A DNA stretch of 37,937 bases from Agrobacterium arsenijevicii (GCA_000949895.1 JWIT01000034.1:1-37937), one strand, 5' to 3'; counted from the first letter of the stretch, positions 25,572 to 34,437 are shown. The notes: generated by a model not told the origin, from the sequence alone. A program made the numbers and translations.

Positions 25572-25606
25572 CCGGTGCCGGGTGTTGCTGAAGCACCCGG
25601 TATCGG
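25572..25606 (+). terminator. Hairpin terminator after the IMPase-like gene
   Basis: Bases 25572-25584 pair with 25594-25606 (13 pairs, two of them G-T; core CCGGGTG/CACCCGG) over a 9-base loop, 15 bases after the stop. No T-run follows. The 116 bases from there to the next ROK stop hold no gene. Confidence 0.6.
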
Positions 25607-25722
25607 CGACCTCAGCCCATTTTAGCGCGAAAGCAGCAGGTGGTACGGTCGTTAGACTGTGGCGAGCTCGAAATCGACACGGCTTCAAGAGGCTGGGACA
25701 CAACAGCCTTGACGGCGTGTTG

Positions 25723-26856
25723 TTAAGCCCACCCTTTCAGCGCCCGGCCGGAATAATAGCTGGGCGTTGTGGCGCGATAGATCGGTATGCTTGCGGCGCC
25801 CAGATGCGGGAGGTCGCTCATCATCGATTTGCGTATTTCCGGCGGCTCGACGAAAAAATCCTCACCGAGCATTTCTAGCGAACCGATACGCTGCACGATA
25901 TGTTCAAGAACCCAGTCAGGGAGCGATCCGCCAAAAATGATGGCGCCGGGATCCATCGTTCGGGCAACCGTCAATGCAAGCAGACGAAGCTGGTCCGTCG
26001 CTCTTTCCAGCCAGGAAACCACAGCGGGGTGGTCGGAATAGCTCTCGTCAATGTCTTTCAAACGCCGGATGCCTATACCGTGGGCGGCCAGCGTATCGCA
26101 AAGGTCCTGTCCCGAGGGACGTGGATGGGACTTGGGAAACAGGCCGCCAAACTCACCTGCATTGCCGTTTGTACCGCGATAGAGATGGCGCTGCACCACA
26201 ACGGCGCCGCCTATGCCGTATGTCAGCCAGATCATAGCAAAATTGCGGATGCTTCGGCCCGCTCCGTAATACAGTTCCGAGAGTATGACGGTGTTGCCGT
26301 CATTTTCATGATAAACAGGGAAATCGAAATAGGGCTGGAAGTCCTTGTCGACGTCGATGTCGCGCCAGCTTTCGAACTGCTTGATACGGAAGACGTGGCC
26401 GCGATCCCGTTTGAAGTGGCCTGGAAAACTGATGCCGCAGCCTAGCACGTCCTTTTTTCGGATCTTCGCTTTTTCAAGTACTTGCCGGGCGGCAGTCTCT
26501 GCCATCTCCATGATATGCTCGAAACTGTGTCCTTCGAGATCGGACCTGATTTCCTGCCTTATCGTGCCGTTGAGATCAGCCACGCAGACACGCAGATCGT
26601 CTGGATTAAAGTAGACCCCGAGTGTGAACAGCCCGTTCGGATTGATTTCGATGGCGGTGGATGGCTTTCCTCGTTTGCCGTCATTGCGCGCTTCCTCCGC
26701 TTCGACGATGAGGCCGGATTCCAGAAGGTTGGCCGTCAGGCGGGTGAGGGTCGGTGCGGAAACATCCATCTCGCGCGCCAGTTCGATACGCGACATGCCT
26801 CCCTTGCCGCGCAAAATTTCGAGCAGGCGCCGTTCGTTGTAGCCGAGGTCGATCAA
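25723..26856 (-). CDS. ROK-family transcriptional regulator
   Basis: A 377-aa ROK repressor. The winged helix-turn-helix covers residues 8-52 (SRIELAREMDVSAPTLTRLTANLLESGLI), followed by the kinase-like sugar-sensing domain (GIGGAVVVQRHLYRGTNGNAGEFGGL). The zinc-binding Cys motif is missing. The start codon is TTG at 26856: a GGGAG site lies 7 bases upstream, and the first in-frame ATG would remove part of the HTH. It is divergent from the importer at 27150 and separated from it by an AT-rich region with several inverted repeats. Likely ligand: a sugar or sugar phosphate taken up by that importer. Confidence 0.87.
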   Translation of the reverse strand: MIDLGYNERRLLEILRGKGGMSRIELAREMDVSAPTLTRLTANLLESGLIVEAEEARNDGKRGKPSTAIEINPNGLFTLGVYFNPDDLRVCVADLNGTIRQEIRSDLEGHSFEHIMEMAETAARQVLEKAKIRKKDVLGCGISFPGHFKRDRGHVFRIKQFESWRDIDVDKDFQPYFDFPVYHENDGNTVILSELYYGAGRSIRNFAMIWLTYGIGGAVVVQRHLYRGTNGNAGEFGGLFPKSHPRPSGQDLCDTLAAHGIGIRRLKDIDESYSDHPAVVSWLERATDQLRLLALTVARTMDPGAIIFGGSLPDWVLEHIVQRIGSLEMLGEDFFVEPPEIRKSMMSDLPHLGAASIPIYRATTPSYYSGRALKGWA

Positions 26857-26875
26857 ATAAGTCTCCCACGAGAAG

Positions 26876-26897
26876 TTACGTCGGATGATTAGCGTAA
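26876..26897. promoter_or_regulatory. Inverted repeat TTACG...CGTAA, ROK side
   Basis: TTACG (26876-26880) and CGTAA (26893-26897) form an inverted repeat just upstream of the ROK start, sharing half-sites with the palindrome TTTACGTAAA at 27040. This suggests paired sites for autoregulation. Confidence 0.4.
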
Positions 26898-26967
26898 ATC
26901 GCGCGATTGTACACCTTGTTTTCCCGCAAAAGCTGCCTTTTGGATTGGATGACTGTGCGTATAGATC

Positions 26968-27002
26968 ATAAAATATGCCGCTTTTTCATAGGGATATTTT
27001 AT
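26968..27002. promoter_or_regulatory. AT-rich inverted repeat in the divergent region
   Basis: ATAAAATAT (26968-26976) and ATATTTTAT (26994-27002) are perfect 9-bp inverted copies with a 17-base spacer, midway between the divergent ROK and binding-protein genes. They may be operator half-sites about three helical turns apart edge to edge, or part of the promoters. Confidence 0.45.
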
Positions 27003-27027
27003 TTTCGTCTTCAGAATAAATTGCAGC

Positions 27028-27049
27028 TTGACTAATTAATTTACGTAAA
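27028..27049 (+). promoter_or_regulatory. TTGACT -35-like element and TTTACGTAAA palindrome
   Basis: TTGACT (27028-27033) resembles a -35 hexamer and is followed by the perfect 10-bp palindrome TTTACGTAAA (27040-27049) and AT-rich sequence. No -10 with ideal spacing is evident. The palindrome would lie between the promoter hexamers, a common repressor position, and repeats the TTACG/CGTAA half-sites at 26876-26897. Confidence 0.45.
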
Positions 27050-27149
27050 GAAAATAAATAATAGACAGCGGGTGGCGGCAGGCAAAATCAATAAGAAATC
27101 ATGTCGCACTGCCTGGTCTGTCAGGGAACAAAAAAACGGAGACCCCTTC

Positions 27150-28142
27150 ATGCACAAATCATGCACTATTTTCGCGCGCCTTTTTGCCGGCGCAACCTTC
27201 CTTGCCAGCGCGGCTTTCGCTCATGCCGCAGGTACCGTCGTGGTCTATTCCGCCGCGCCGCAACAGCTCATGGACGAGTTGCTGCCTATGTTTGAAAAGA
27301 AAACCGGCACCAAGGTCGAGCTTGTCAAAGCCGGGTCCGGCGAGCTGATGAACCGCATCAAGGCGGAAAGCGGCAAGGCGGCAGGCGACGTGATCTGGAG
27401 TGTCGACGGCACGGTTATCGACTTTTCCGCCGACCTTTTCGAACCTTACAAGCCTGTTGAGGCTGTGTCGATCAACCCAGCCTTTTCGCCGAGCACCAAC
27501 TGGGTGCCATTTACCGCTGTCGTCACGGCCTTCATCGTCAACAAAGAAGCGCTGAAAGGTGCGCCGGTTCCGGTATCCTGGGCCGATCTTGCAAAGCCTG
27601 AATATAAGGGCCTGATTTCCTCGGCCAGAGCCGATCAGTCCGGCTCCGCCTACATCCAGATGGCGACGGTGTTGCAGGATTTTGACAGCGAGGAGAAGGG
27701 CTGGGAAGTCTATACCGGTATTCTTGGCAACTCCGTGCTTTCCACCTCTTCAGGCGCGGTTCCGCGTTTCGTCAACGATGGCGAGCAGGCGGTCGGTATT
27801 ACGCTCGAAGATGCCGCCCTTCGCTACAAGCTCGGCAGCGCCCCGGTCGAAATCGTTTATCCGAAAGAAGGCACGGCAATCGCGCCAGACGGCATGGCGC
27901 TCGTCAAGGGTGCGCCGAACGCCGAAAACGGCAAGGCCTTCATCGATTTCATCGTTTCCAAGGAAGCACAGGAAGTCGTGGTAAAAGCCGGTCGTCGCTC
28001 GGTCAGAACCGATGTTCCGGCCAATGCGGCACTTGTTCCCCTGTCCGATGTTCCGGATGCGAAATACGACTTCAAGTGGGCTGCGGATAACCGCGCACGC
28101 CTGATGGAAAAGTGGAACGAGATTCTGCTCGACGTTCAGTAA
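27150..28142 (+). CDS. ABC substrate-binding protein (FbpA/AfuA-like)
   Basis: Periplasmic binding protein of 330 aa; signal peptide residues 1-27 (cleavage near AHAAG). The fold is that of ferric-iron, phosphonate and hexose-phosphate binding proteins (TVVVYSAAPQQLMDELLPMFEKKTG; SSARADQSGSAYIQMATVLQ; TSSGAVPRFVNDGEQAVGITLED). Without the Tyr cluster of iron binders being obvious, and given the ROK regulator and PP2C-like neighbour, an organic phosphate such as a sugar phosphate or phosphonate is the better guess. The start at 27150 was set by the signal peptide and an ACGGAG site. An upstream in-frame start at 27072 adds 26 residues without support. Confidence 0.85.
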   Translation: MHKSCTIFARLFAGATFLASAAFAHAAGTVVVYSAAPQQLMDELLPMFEKKTGTKVELVKAGSGELMNRIKAESGKAAGDVIWSVDGTVIDFSADLFEPYKPVEAVSINPAFSPSTNWVPFTAVVTAFIVNKEALKGAPVPVSWADLAKPEYKGLISSARADQSGSAYIQMATVLQDFDSEEKGWEVYTGILGNSVLSTSSGAVPRFVNDGEQAVGITLEDAALRYKLGSAPVEIVYPKEGTAIAPDGMALVKGAPNAENGKAFIDFIVSKEAQEVVVKAGRRSVRTDVPANAALVPLSDVPDAKYDFKWAADNRARLMEKWNEILLDVQ

Positions 28143-28151
28143 GGTATTGCC

Positions 28152-28176
28152 GGGGGCGGTGCAGGTCGCCGTCCCC
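28152..28176 (+). terminator. Hairpin between binding-protein and ATPase genes
   Basis: GGGGGCGGTG (28152-28161) pairs with CGCCGTCCCC (28167-28176) as a 10-bp stem with two G-T pairs and a 5-base loop, 9 bases after the stop. It is followed by a modest T-rich stretch (TTATTTC). The position matches the hairpins after the other binding-protein genes. Confidence 0.6.
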
Positions 28177-28243
28177 ACATTATTTCATTCACAATCGCAT
28201 TTTCGTTCCGTCCACCGTGGTCGTGTGCCGCGCAGGATTTGTC

Positions 28244-29341
28244 ATGGAGCAGCACATGGCCGCCGTAGAAATTACCAGCATCAAGAAAAGTTACCGGGAT
28301 GTCGTTGCCCTCTCCGACATCAACATCTCCATCCCTTCCGGATCGTTTTTTACGCTTCTCGGACCCAGCGGATGCGGAAAGACGACCCTTTTGCGCACGA
28401 TTGCCGGTTTTCATCAGCAGGATAGCGGCAGCATCAGCATTGAAAGGCAGGCGATCGAACATGTGCCCGCCCATAAGCGTGATGTCGGCATGGTCTTTCA
28501 GGACTATGCGGTGTTTCCGCATATTTCGGTATTCGATAACATTGCCTTCGGTCTGAAGCAGCGCAAGGCATCTGCCGCCGAGATCCGCGAACGGGTCGGT
28601 AAGATTCTCGATGTTGTGCAACTCGCTCCCTACGCCAAGCGTATGCCTCACGAACTCTCCGGCGGCCAGCAGCAGCGTGTGGGTCTCGCGCGCGCACTCG
28701 TCATCAACCCGAAAGTGCTGTTGATGGACGAACCGCTGTCCAACCTCGACGCCAAACTTCGCGTGGACCTGCGGCGAGAGCTGCGCGAAATCCAGCAGGC
28801 GATGAACATCACCACTGTTTATGTGACGCATGATCAGGAGGAGGCGCTTGCCATGTCCGATCTGGTTTGTGTCATGTATGGCGGCGTCATTCAGCAGGCT
28901 GCACCCCCCTGGGAAGTCTATAACAATCCCGCGAACCGCTTCGTCGCGTCCTTCGTGGGCGCAAACAACTTCCTGACGCTTGACCGTGCTGGCGGGCAGA
29001 CTTCCATTTCCGGCCATAAGGTCGCGCTGCCACAAGCTGATGCGATTTCCCCACAGCGGAAGATCGTCGCCGCCATCCGCCCTGAGGCTATTTCTGTCGG
29101 TCCTGCCGCGATCGATGGTGACGAGCGCATCGAACTGCCCGTGACCATAAGACTGGTCAGCTTCACGGGGCGTGAGATGAACGTTGCAGCCGTTCTCTCG
29201 TCGGGCGAGGAAATCGAGGCGATCACCAAGCCATCGCCTGAGATCATTGCACTGCAGCCCAACCAGAAGACCACTTTCTCTTGGCGCGCGGCCGATGCGA
29301 AGCTGTTCGGCGAGGGCGTAACCGGGGAGCGCCTGTCATGA
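28244..29341 (+). CDS. ABC importer ATPase (FbpC/PotA type)
   Basis: A 365-aa ATPase: Walker A GPSGCGKTT (40-48), signature LSGGQ (138-142), Walker B LLMDEP (159-164), switch His in YVTHDQEE, and a C-terminal TOBE-like domain. Start 28244 has AGGA 7 bases upstream; ATG 28256 with GGAG inside the preceding codons is possible too. The stop overlaps the start of the double permease (ATGA), so the two are coupled. Confidence 0.9.
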   Translation: MEQHMAAVEITSIKKSYRDVVALSDINISIPSGSFFTLLGPSGCGKTTLLRTIAGFHQQDSGSISIERQAIEHVPAHKRDVGMVFQDYAVFPHISVFDNIAFGLKQRKASAAEIRERVGKILDVVQLAPYAKRMPHELSGGQQQRVGLARALVINPKVLLMDEPLSNLDAKLRVDLRRELREIQQAMNITTVYVTHDQEEALAMSDLVCVMYGGVIQQAAPPWEVYNNPANRFVASFVGANNFLTLDRAGGQTSISGHKVALPQADAISPQRKIVAAIRPEAISVGPAAIDGDERIELPVTIRLVSFTGREMNVAAVLSSGEEIEAITKPSPEIIALQPNQKTTFSWRAADAKLFGEGVTGERLS

Positions 29342-31023
29342 CGGATATGACTGCGACTGCAACTCCCGGCGGTTTCCGCCTGCGACTGCCAGGTTTCTGG
29401 ACAAGCGTGACGGCATTTGCCGTTATCCTATTGGCGGTCTTCCTGATCCTGCCGATTTTCAGCGTGTTCTTCATCAGTTTTTTCGATGCCAAAACCGGTG
29501 CTTTCGGCTTCGGCAACTATGTGCAAGTGCTGACGCGGCGTTTCTACACCGTGGCATTGTGGAACACGCTTCTCATCGGTGTGCTGGGCATGCTGGGCGC
29601 CTGCCTTCTCGGTATTCCGCTTGCCTTCTGCACGTCCCGTTACCGCATCAAGGGACGCACTTTCATCGCCACCTTCGCGGTGCTGGTTCTCTGCGCACCG
29701 CCGTTCATCGGCGCTTACGCCTGGATTATGCTCTTCGGTGCCAACGGTGCGGTCACCAATCTCCTGTCCTTCGCCGGCATTTCGTTGCCGACGATCTACG
29801 GGATCCCGGGCATCGTGATGGTCTTCAGCCTGAAGTTCTTTCCCTACATCTTCCTGATGACGGAGAACGCGCTGAACACGATCAACAAGTCCTATGAGGA
29901 CGCGGCGGAAAATCTCGGCTGCACGGCGTTCGAGCGGTTCCGCAAGATCACCTTGCCGCTGGTCTTTCCGGCAGTCAGCACCGGTGCGATCATCTGCTTC
30001 GTGCTGTCCATCGCCGACTTCGGAACGCCGGCAATCCTCGGCAAGGGCATCAGAACGCTTTCGACCATCGCCTATGCGCAATACACCTCCGAAATGGCGG
30101 GAACGCCGACCATGGCGGTAACGATTTCCATGGTGATGATTGCAATTTCGATGGCGGCACTTCTGTTGCAGCGGCACATTCTTGCCAAACGCCGTTACGC
30201 CAGTTCATTGACCAACAGGCCGGTAAAGCAGTCCATGCGCCCGTTGAAGTCGTTCATCGTGCACGGCTTCTGCTATCTGGTCGTCTTCATCGCCATGCTG
30301 CCGTCGCTTACGGTCATCTACACTTCGTTCCTCGCAACCAGCGGTCCCGTCTTTACCGGCGGCTTCGGGTTGGACAGCTATGCCCGTATCCTTCGTGATT
30401 CACCGCAGGCGATTGCCAACAGTTTCACGTTTGCACTGGCTGCCGTGGTACTGATTGCGATCGTTTCCGGCCTGCTGTCCTTCATCGTGGTGCGACGCGA
30501 CAATGCGGTCTCCGGCTCGCTCGATCTCCTGCTGATGGTGCCTTACCTCATTCCCGGCGTTGTCATGGCGATCGGCTACGTCACGACGTTCCGCTATCCG
30601 CCGTTTGACATCACGGGGACGGCGCTCATCATCATCGTCCTGGTGTTTATCCGCCGGCTGCCCTACGGCGTCCGCTCCACGACATCGATCCTCAGACAGA
30701 TCAAGCCGTCCATCGAGGAGGCTGCGGTCAATCTCGGGGCTTCGCCCGCAAAGACCTTCGTGTCGGTGACGGTGCCGCTGATGCTGCCCGGTCTCATCAT
30801 CGGTTCGCTGATGAGCTTCATCACGGCTATCAACGAGTTGTCCTCGACGCTGATCCTCTACACGGCGCGAACGATCACCATGCCGGTTCTCATCTATGTT
30901 CAGGTGATTGACGGCGAGTTTGGCACGGCTGCGGCGCTTTCAACCGTCCTTCTGGTCAGCACCGGGCTTTGCGTCTTCATCGTGTTCCGCCTCTCGGAAG
31001 ACAAAGAAGCCTCTTTCGTCTGA
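29338..31023 (+). CDS. Fused double ABC permease (FbpB type)
   Basis: A 561-aa inner-membrane protein with about twelve helices made of two tandem permease domains, as in FbpB/AfuB and some 2-aminoethylphosphonate importers. Each half has its own ATPase-docking loop: EDAAENLGCTAFERFRKITLPL in the first and EEAAVNLGASPAKTFVSVTVPL in the second. It needs no second permease subunit. The start overlaps the ATPase stop by four bases. The PP2C-like gene follows after 113 bases. Confidence 0.9.
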   Translation: MTDMTATATPGGFRLRLPGFWTSVTAFAVILLAVFLILPIFSVFFISFFDAKTGAFGFGNYVQVLTRRFYTVALWNTLLIGVLGMLGACLLGIPLAFCTSRYRIKGRTFIATFAVLVLCAPPFIGAYAWIMLFGANGAVTNLLSFAGISLPTIYGIPGIVMVFSLKFFPYIFLMTENALNTINKSYEDAAENLGCTAFERFRKITLPLVFPAVSTGAIICFVLSIADFGTPAILGKGIRTLSTIAYAQYTSEMAGTPTMAVTISMVMIAISMAALLLQRHILAKRRYASSLTNRPVKQSMRPLKSFIVHGFCYLVVFIAMLPSLTVIYTSFLATSGPVFTGGFGLDSYARILRDSPQAIANSFTFALAAVVLIAIVSGLLSFIVVRRDNAVSGSLDLLLMVPYLIPGVVMAIGYVTTFRYPPFDITGTALIIIVLVFIRRLPYGVRSTTSILRQIKPSIEEAAVNLGASPAKTFVSVTVPLMLPGLIIGSLMSFITAINELSSTLILYTARTITMPVLIYVQVIDGEFGTAAALSTVLLVSTGLCVFIVFRLSEDKEASFV

Positions 31024-31136
31024 AACCATACCGGCCTCACTAAAAGATTGCACGAGCGGCGACATACGTGTCGCCGCCAGCCTCCCTCTGGCAAATCTCC
31101 CTCTGTTCGGCCTCCCTCTGCAAGGAATACACGACG

Positions 31137-32093
31137 ATGAATATCGCGAGCTTTTCGCAATCGAAATACAAGAACGCCGCAACGCCCGGGGACGATGTGG
31201 CACTGATTATACCGGGACGGGTTCTGGCCGTTTTTGACGGTGCGACCGACCCGACCGGCGCAAATTACGGCGGGCTGAGCTCGGGCCGTATCGCAGCACT
31301 TGCCGCCGCAAATGCAGTGGCGAAGATGAGCCTCGACGGCACGCTGGAAAAGATTACCGCGCCTGAGCTTTTTCAAAACATCAGCGATATCCTGAAAACG
31401 GAGGCTGAGCGCATCAATGCCAGCCATCCACCCTCCACAACGCTCGCAATCGTGGCCGACATCGGCGACAGCTTTCGCCTGCTTCTCGCCGGTGATTCCG
31501 GGGTGCGCATCAACGGCTCCCGATTGCTGCAGCATGCCAAGCTTATAGACAAGGTGAGTACATCGGCGCGCATCCTTGTCTTCAAACAGCTTTTCGCTGT
31601 TCTTAGGGATGGTGATGCGGCAGAGGCACGCACGCGCGCGACCATCTTTTCCGGCCTGCGTTCCGCTGTCGAAAACAGCATCATGACTGCGCAGGAGGCG
31701 GAGAATGTTGTCATTGCCGTAGCCGGCATGAGCGGTCTTGAGAACGACGTCGAGGCGGTCGAGGAGTTCCTGATGGGAGGAATTCGCGTCCAGCCGCAAT
31801 TCGCAAACCGGCAGGGACACGTATTGGGTTACGCTTCCGTCAACGGCGGAACGGTCATAGAGGAGGGGACGGTTGATCTTTGCATTGCCAAGGACGCGCT
31901 TGTGAGCCTTGAAATCTTTTCCGACGGTTATTTATCTCTGCCAAAGGGAACAGATATTGCAGCCTGGGAAGCGGAATTTGCCCGCGTCGAGGCGGCGGAT
32001 TTTCACAAGCTCAACGAATATCCGTCGGTCAAAGGCTCGACAACCGCGGAATTCAGCGATGACAGGACGGTTGTCTGCCTGAATGTTGGGTAA
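31137..32093 (+). CDS. PP2C-like phosphatase
   Basis: A 318-aa cytoplasmic protein with all PP2C (PPM) core motifs in order: GDD at 18-20, FDGATDPTG with D34-G35, STTLAIV at 100-106 (the usual G-S-T-A region), LAGDSG at 118-122, SDG at 262-264 and DDRT at 308-311. Metal-binding Asp residues are thus intact and a Mn/Mg-dependent phosphatase is expected. PP2C enzymes normally act on phospho-Ser/Thr proteins, but no kinase is nearby. Its place directly behind an ABC importer suggests either dephosphorylation of the imported compound or control of the transporter. AAGGA lies 10 bases upstream of the ATG. Residues about 140-200 form an insertion of unknown role. Confidence 0.78.
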   Translation: MNIASFSQSKYKNAATPGDDVALIIPGRVLAVFDGATDPTGANYGGLSSGRIAALAAANAVAKMSLDGTLEKITAPELFQNISDILKTEAERINASHPPSTTLAIVADIGDSFRLLLAGDSGVRINGSRLLQHAKLIDKVSTSARILVFKQLFAVLRDGDAAEARTRATIFSGLRSAVENSIMTAQEAENVVIAVAGMSGLENDVEAVEEFLMGGIRVQPQFANRQGHVLGYASVNGGTVIEEGTVDLCIAKDALVSLEIFSDGYLSLPKGTDIAAWEAEFARVEAADFHKLNEYPSVKGSTTAEFSDDRTVVCLNVG

Positions 32094-32200
32094 AGACAGC
32101 TAGTCGATTCCATACAGGTCTTCGGGAGCAGGGCGGGGCCTTGACACATGAGGCCCGTCAACTAGAGATCGCGACGGATTTTAACTTTTGGAGTGAGGAC

Positions 32201-33151
32201 ATGAAATTTTTGGCAACCATCTCGACTTTTGTCGGCAAGACATTTGCCGGCTGGGTTATCCTGTTTGCTGTCCTCGGCTTCTTTTTTCCTGACACGTTCA
32301 AGCAGATCGGGCCGTGGATCGTTACGCTTTTGTCGATCATCATGTTCGGCATGGGGCTGACGCTATCGGTGGATGATTTTAGGGAAGTCGTGAGGCGCCC
32401 GGTCGATGTCACCATCGGTGTGCTCGGGCAGTTTCTCATCATGCCGCTGCTTGCGGTGCTTCTCACCCTGATCATCCCCATGCCGCCGGAAGTGGCGGCA
32501 GGTGTCATTCTGGTTGGCTGCTGCCCGGGCGGGACATCGTCCAACGTCATGACATATTTGTCGAAAGGTGATGTCGCCCTGTCTGTTGCCTGCACCTCAG
32601 TGACGACGCTTGCTGCTCCCCTGGTGACGCCATTCCTCGTCTGGTTGTTCGCCAGCCAGTTCCTGCCGGTTGATGGCTGGGCAATGTTCCTGAGCATCGT
32701 CAAGGTCGTGCTGGTGCCCTTGGCCCTTGGTGCTGCCTTGCAGAAGCTTTTGCCGGGTGCCGTCAAGGCGGCCGTGCCGGCGTTGCCGCTCGTGAGCGTC
32801 ATCGGCATCGTTTTGATCGTTTCCGCTGTCGTCGGTGCATCGAAGGGCGCGATCGTCCAGTCCGGACTGATGATATTTGCTGTCGTCGTTCTCCATAATG
32901 GCCTCGGTTATCTGCTTGGCTATTTCGCGGCAAAGGCGACAGGCCTCTCTCTCGCCAAGCGCAAGGCAATTGCCATCGAGGTGGGAATGCAGAACTCCGG
33001 TCTCGGTGCGGCGCTTGCGACGGCATATTTCTCGCCGCTTGCAGCCGTGCCCAGCGCCATCTTCAGCGTCTGGCACAATATTTCCGGTGCGCTCCTTGCC
33101 AACTGGTTTTCGGGGCGCGTGGACGCGAAGGCGATTACGAAAGCTGGATAG
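32201..33151 (+). CDS. Bile acid:sodium symporter family transporter (BASS/PanS-like)
   Basis: Inner-membrane transporter of 316 aa with nine to ten helices. The family signature CCPGGTSSNVMTYLSKGD (about residues 107-124) and the second crossover segment EVGMQNSGLGAALATAYFSP are clear. Family members import organic anions such as bile acids, pyruvate and ketopantoate with sodium. In this location a 2-keto acid is plausible because a keto-acid hydratase gene follows on the opposite strand. ATG 32201 has GAGG a few bases upstream; an earlier in-frame start at 32141 lacks support. Confidence 0.87.
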   Translation: MKFLATISTFVGKTFAGWVILFAVLGFFFPDTFKQIGPWIVTLLSIIMFGMGLTLSVDDFREVVRRPVDVTIGVLGQFLIMPLLAVLLTLIIPMPPEVAAGVILVGCCPGGTSSNVMTYLSKGDVALSVACTSVTTLAAPLVTPFLVWLFASQFLPVDGWAMFLSIVKVVLVPLALGAALQKLLPGAVKAAVPALPLVSVIGIVLIVSAVVGASKGAIVQSGLMIFAVVVLHNGLGYLLGYFAAKATGLSLAKRKAIAIEVGMQNSGLGAALATAYFSPLAAVPSAIFSVWHNISGALLANWFSGRVDAKAITKAG

Positions 33152-33203
33152 GATCGCCGACCGAAGATTGGCCGACGGGATATGAAGCAGCCCTGAAAAG
33201 GGG

Positions 33204-33237
33204 GCATTACGGGCACAACGCCATATGTCCGTAACGC
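33204..33237. terminator. Imperfect hairpin between convergent genes
   Basis: GCATTACGG (33204-33212) and CCGTAACGC (33229-33237) pair with one mismatch over a 16-base loop, between the transporter and the hydratase gene, which converge. A weak terminator is possible; nothing else is seen in this 144-base gap. Confidence 0.35.
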
Positions 33238-33295
33238 CTCAACCAAAATCGTCGTCGCCGCAGGCACTATCCGCGTCGATGGCGGCAGACGACGA

Positions 33296-34084
33296 TCAGA
33301 AACATGAAAGCGTGAAAGCCCCGACCGATTTCATATCGATATAGGTGTCGGCAGCAAGGTCGCTCGCTACCGCACCACAAAGGCTGCCGGTGGTGACGAT
33401 CTGCCCACGTTTCAGCAATCCACCCGTGTTGAGCGGTGCATTGGCGAAGGCGACGAGCGGGGCGAGTGGATCGATATTGGGGTGTTTCACCGCCGCATCG
33501 AAAAGGACGTTCTCGCCTTCGGTCACCGTGAGATGCGGCAGGTACCCGGCATTGTTAGCGAAGGTATCAACAATTGCTGCATCAATCTCCGGCCCGAGCA
33601 CAAACCCCTGATTGGCAAGGCGATCGGCGAGAAAGAGAGGGAAGGGAACCTGATTTTTCTCCGCCAGCCGGTAGCCGAGAAGCTCGACGCCAAGGTGAAC
33701 CCTGTCGATGTGCTTCAAGATGTCGACCCTCTCCAGCGGAGTGGTGGTTGCGGCGGGAATATCGGAGGCAAGGGTGAAGCAGATTTCCACCTCGATACCT
33801 TCGATGCCTTTTCCCGAAAAAGACGCGATGTTGTCGCCAGCAACCCGATAACAATCGACCATCGGTGCACCGACTGCCGCACCATCCGGCCGGATCGCCA
33901 GCTTCCAGCCCGCCACCGTTTTGCCGGAGGCTTCAACAAAAGCCTGCTGAACGGCCATCGCCTCTTGAAGACTACCGGGAACGACGCCGTCCGCTTCAAT
34001 CGTCGCCAGCGGAATTTTCGTGCCGTCCAGGCTTGCTTTCGCAAAGCTCAGGCCCAGTTTTTCAATAGCCGTCATTCCCGTCAT
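33296..34084 (-). CDS. 2-keto-4-pentenoate hydratase-like enzyme
   Basis: A 262-aa cytoplasmic protein, the full usual length for the MhpD/4-oxalocrotonate decarboxylase family, which hydrates 2-hydroxy-2,4-dienoates in meta-cleavage pathways and also serves sugar-acid pathways. Typical segments are KTVAGWKLAI, GIEGIEVEICFTLASDIP and VHLGVELLGYR. ATG 34084 was chosen; ATG 34075, three codons later, has a better distance to AAGGA. Only 14 bases separate it from the stop of a truncated FAH-family gene, which suggests a former two-gene operon that has lost its promoter. Whether it is still expressed is uncertain. Confidence 0.82.
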   Translation of the reverse strand: MTGMTAIEKLGLSFAKASLDGTKIPLATIEADGVVPGSLQEAMAVQQAFVEASGKTVAGWKLAIRPDGAAVGAPMVDCYRVAGDNIASFSGKGIEGIEVEICFTLASDIPAATTTPLERVDILKHIDRVHLGVELLGYRLAEKNQVPFPLFLADRLANQGFVLGPEIDAAIVDTFANNAGYLPHLTVTEGENVLFDAAVKHPNIDPLAPLVAFANAPLNTGGLLKRGQIVTTGSLCGAVASDLAADTYIDMKSVGAFTLSCF

Positions 34085-34098
34085 GTCCTTGCTGCTGT

Positions 34099-34437
34099 CT
34101 ATTTGCCGAATGCTGTCACGATTTGGCGCTGTTTGCCAAGGCCATCGATGCCGAGTTCGACAACATCTCCAGCTTTCAGAAAGACCGGCAACTTCATTCC
34201 AAGGCCGACGCCGGGCGGCGTGCCGGTCGTGACCACATCTCCGGGCATGAGGCGCATGAAGCGGCTGATATAGGAGACCAGAGTGGCGATTGGGAAGATC
34301 ATCTTCGCGGTCGATCCGGTCTGCATGCGCCGGCCGTTGACATCGAGCCACAGCCCGAGGTTTTGCACGTCTTCGATTTCATCCGGCGTGACAAGCCATG
34401 GGCCGAGTGGTCCGAAGCTCGGGCCGCTTTTGCCATC
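34099..34437 (-). pseudogene. 5'-truncated fumarylacetoacetate hydrolase family gene
   Basis: The minus strand encodes the C-terminal third of an FAH-family hydrolase: DGKSGPSFGPLGPWLVTPDE, then VQNLGLWLDVNG and VVTTGTPPGVGLGMKLPVFLKAGD to a TAG stop. The family is about 280 aa; only about 110 residues remain. Homology stops abruptly near 34437, where the plus strand starts to read as the C-terminus of an IclR regulator. The N-terminal part with the usual metal ligands is missing, so the product would be inactive. A GTG at 34368 could start a short ORF but is probably not used. Confidence 0.75.
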
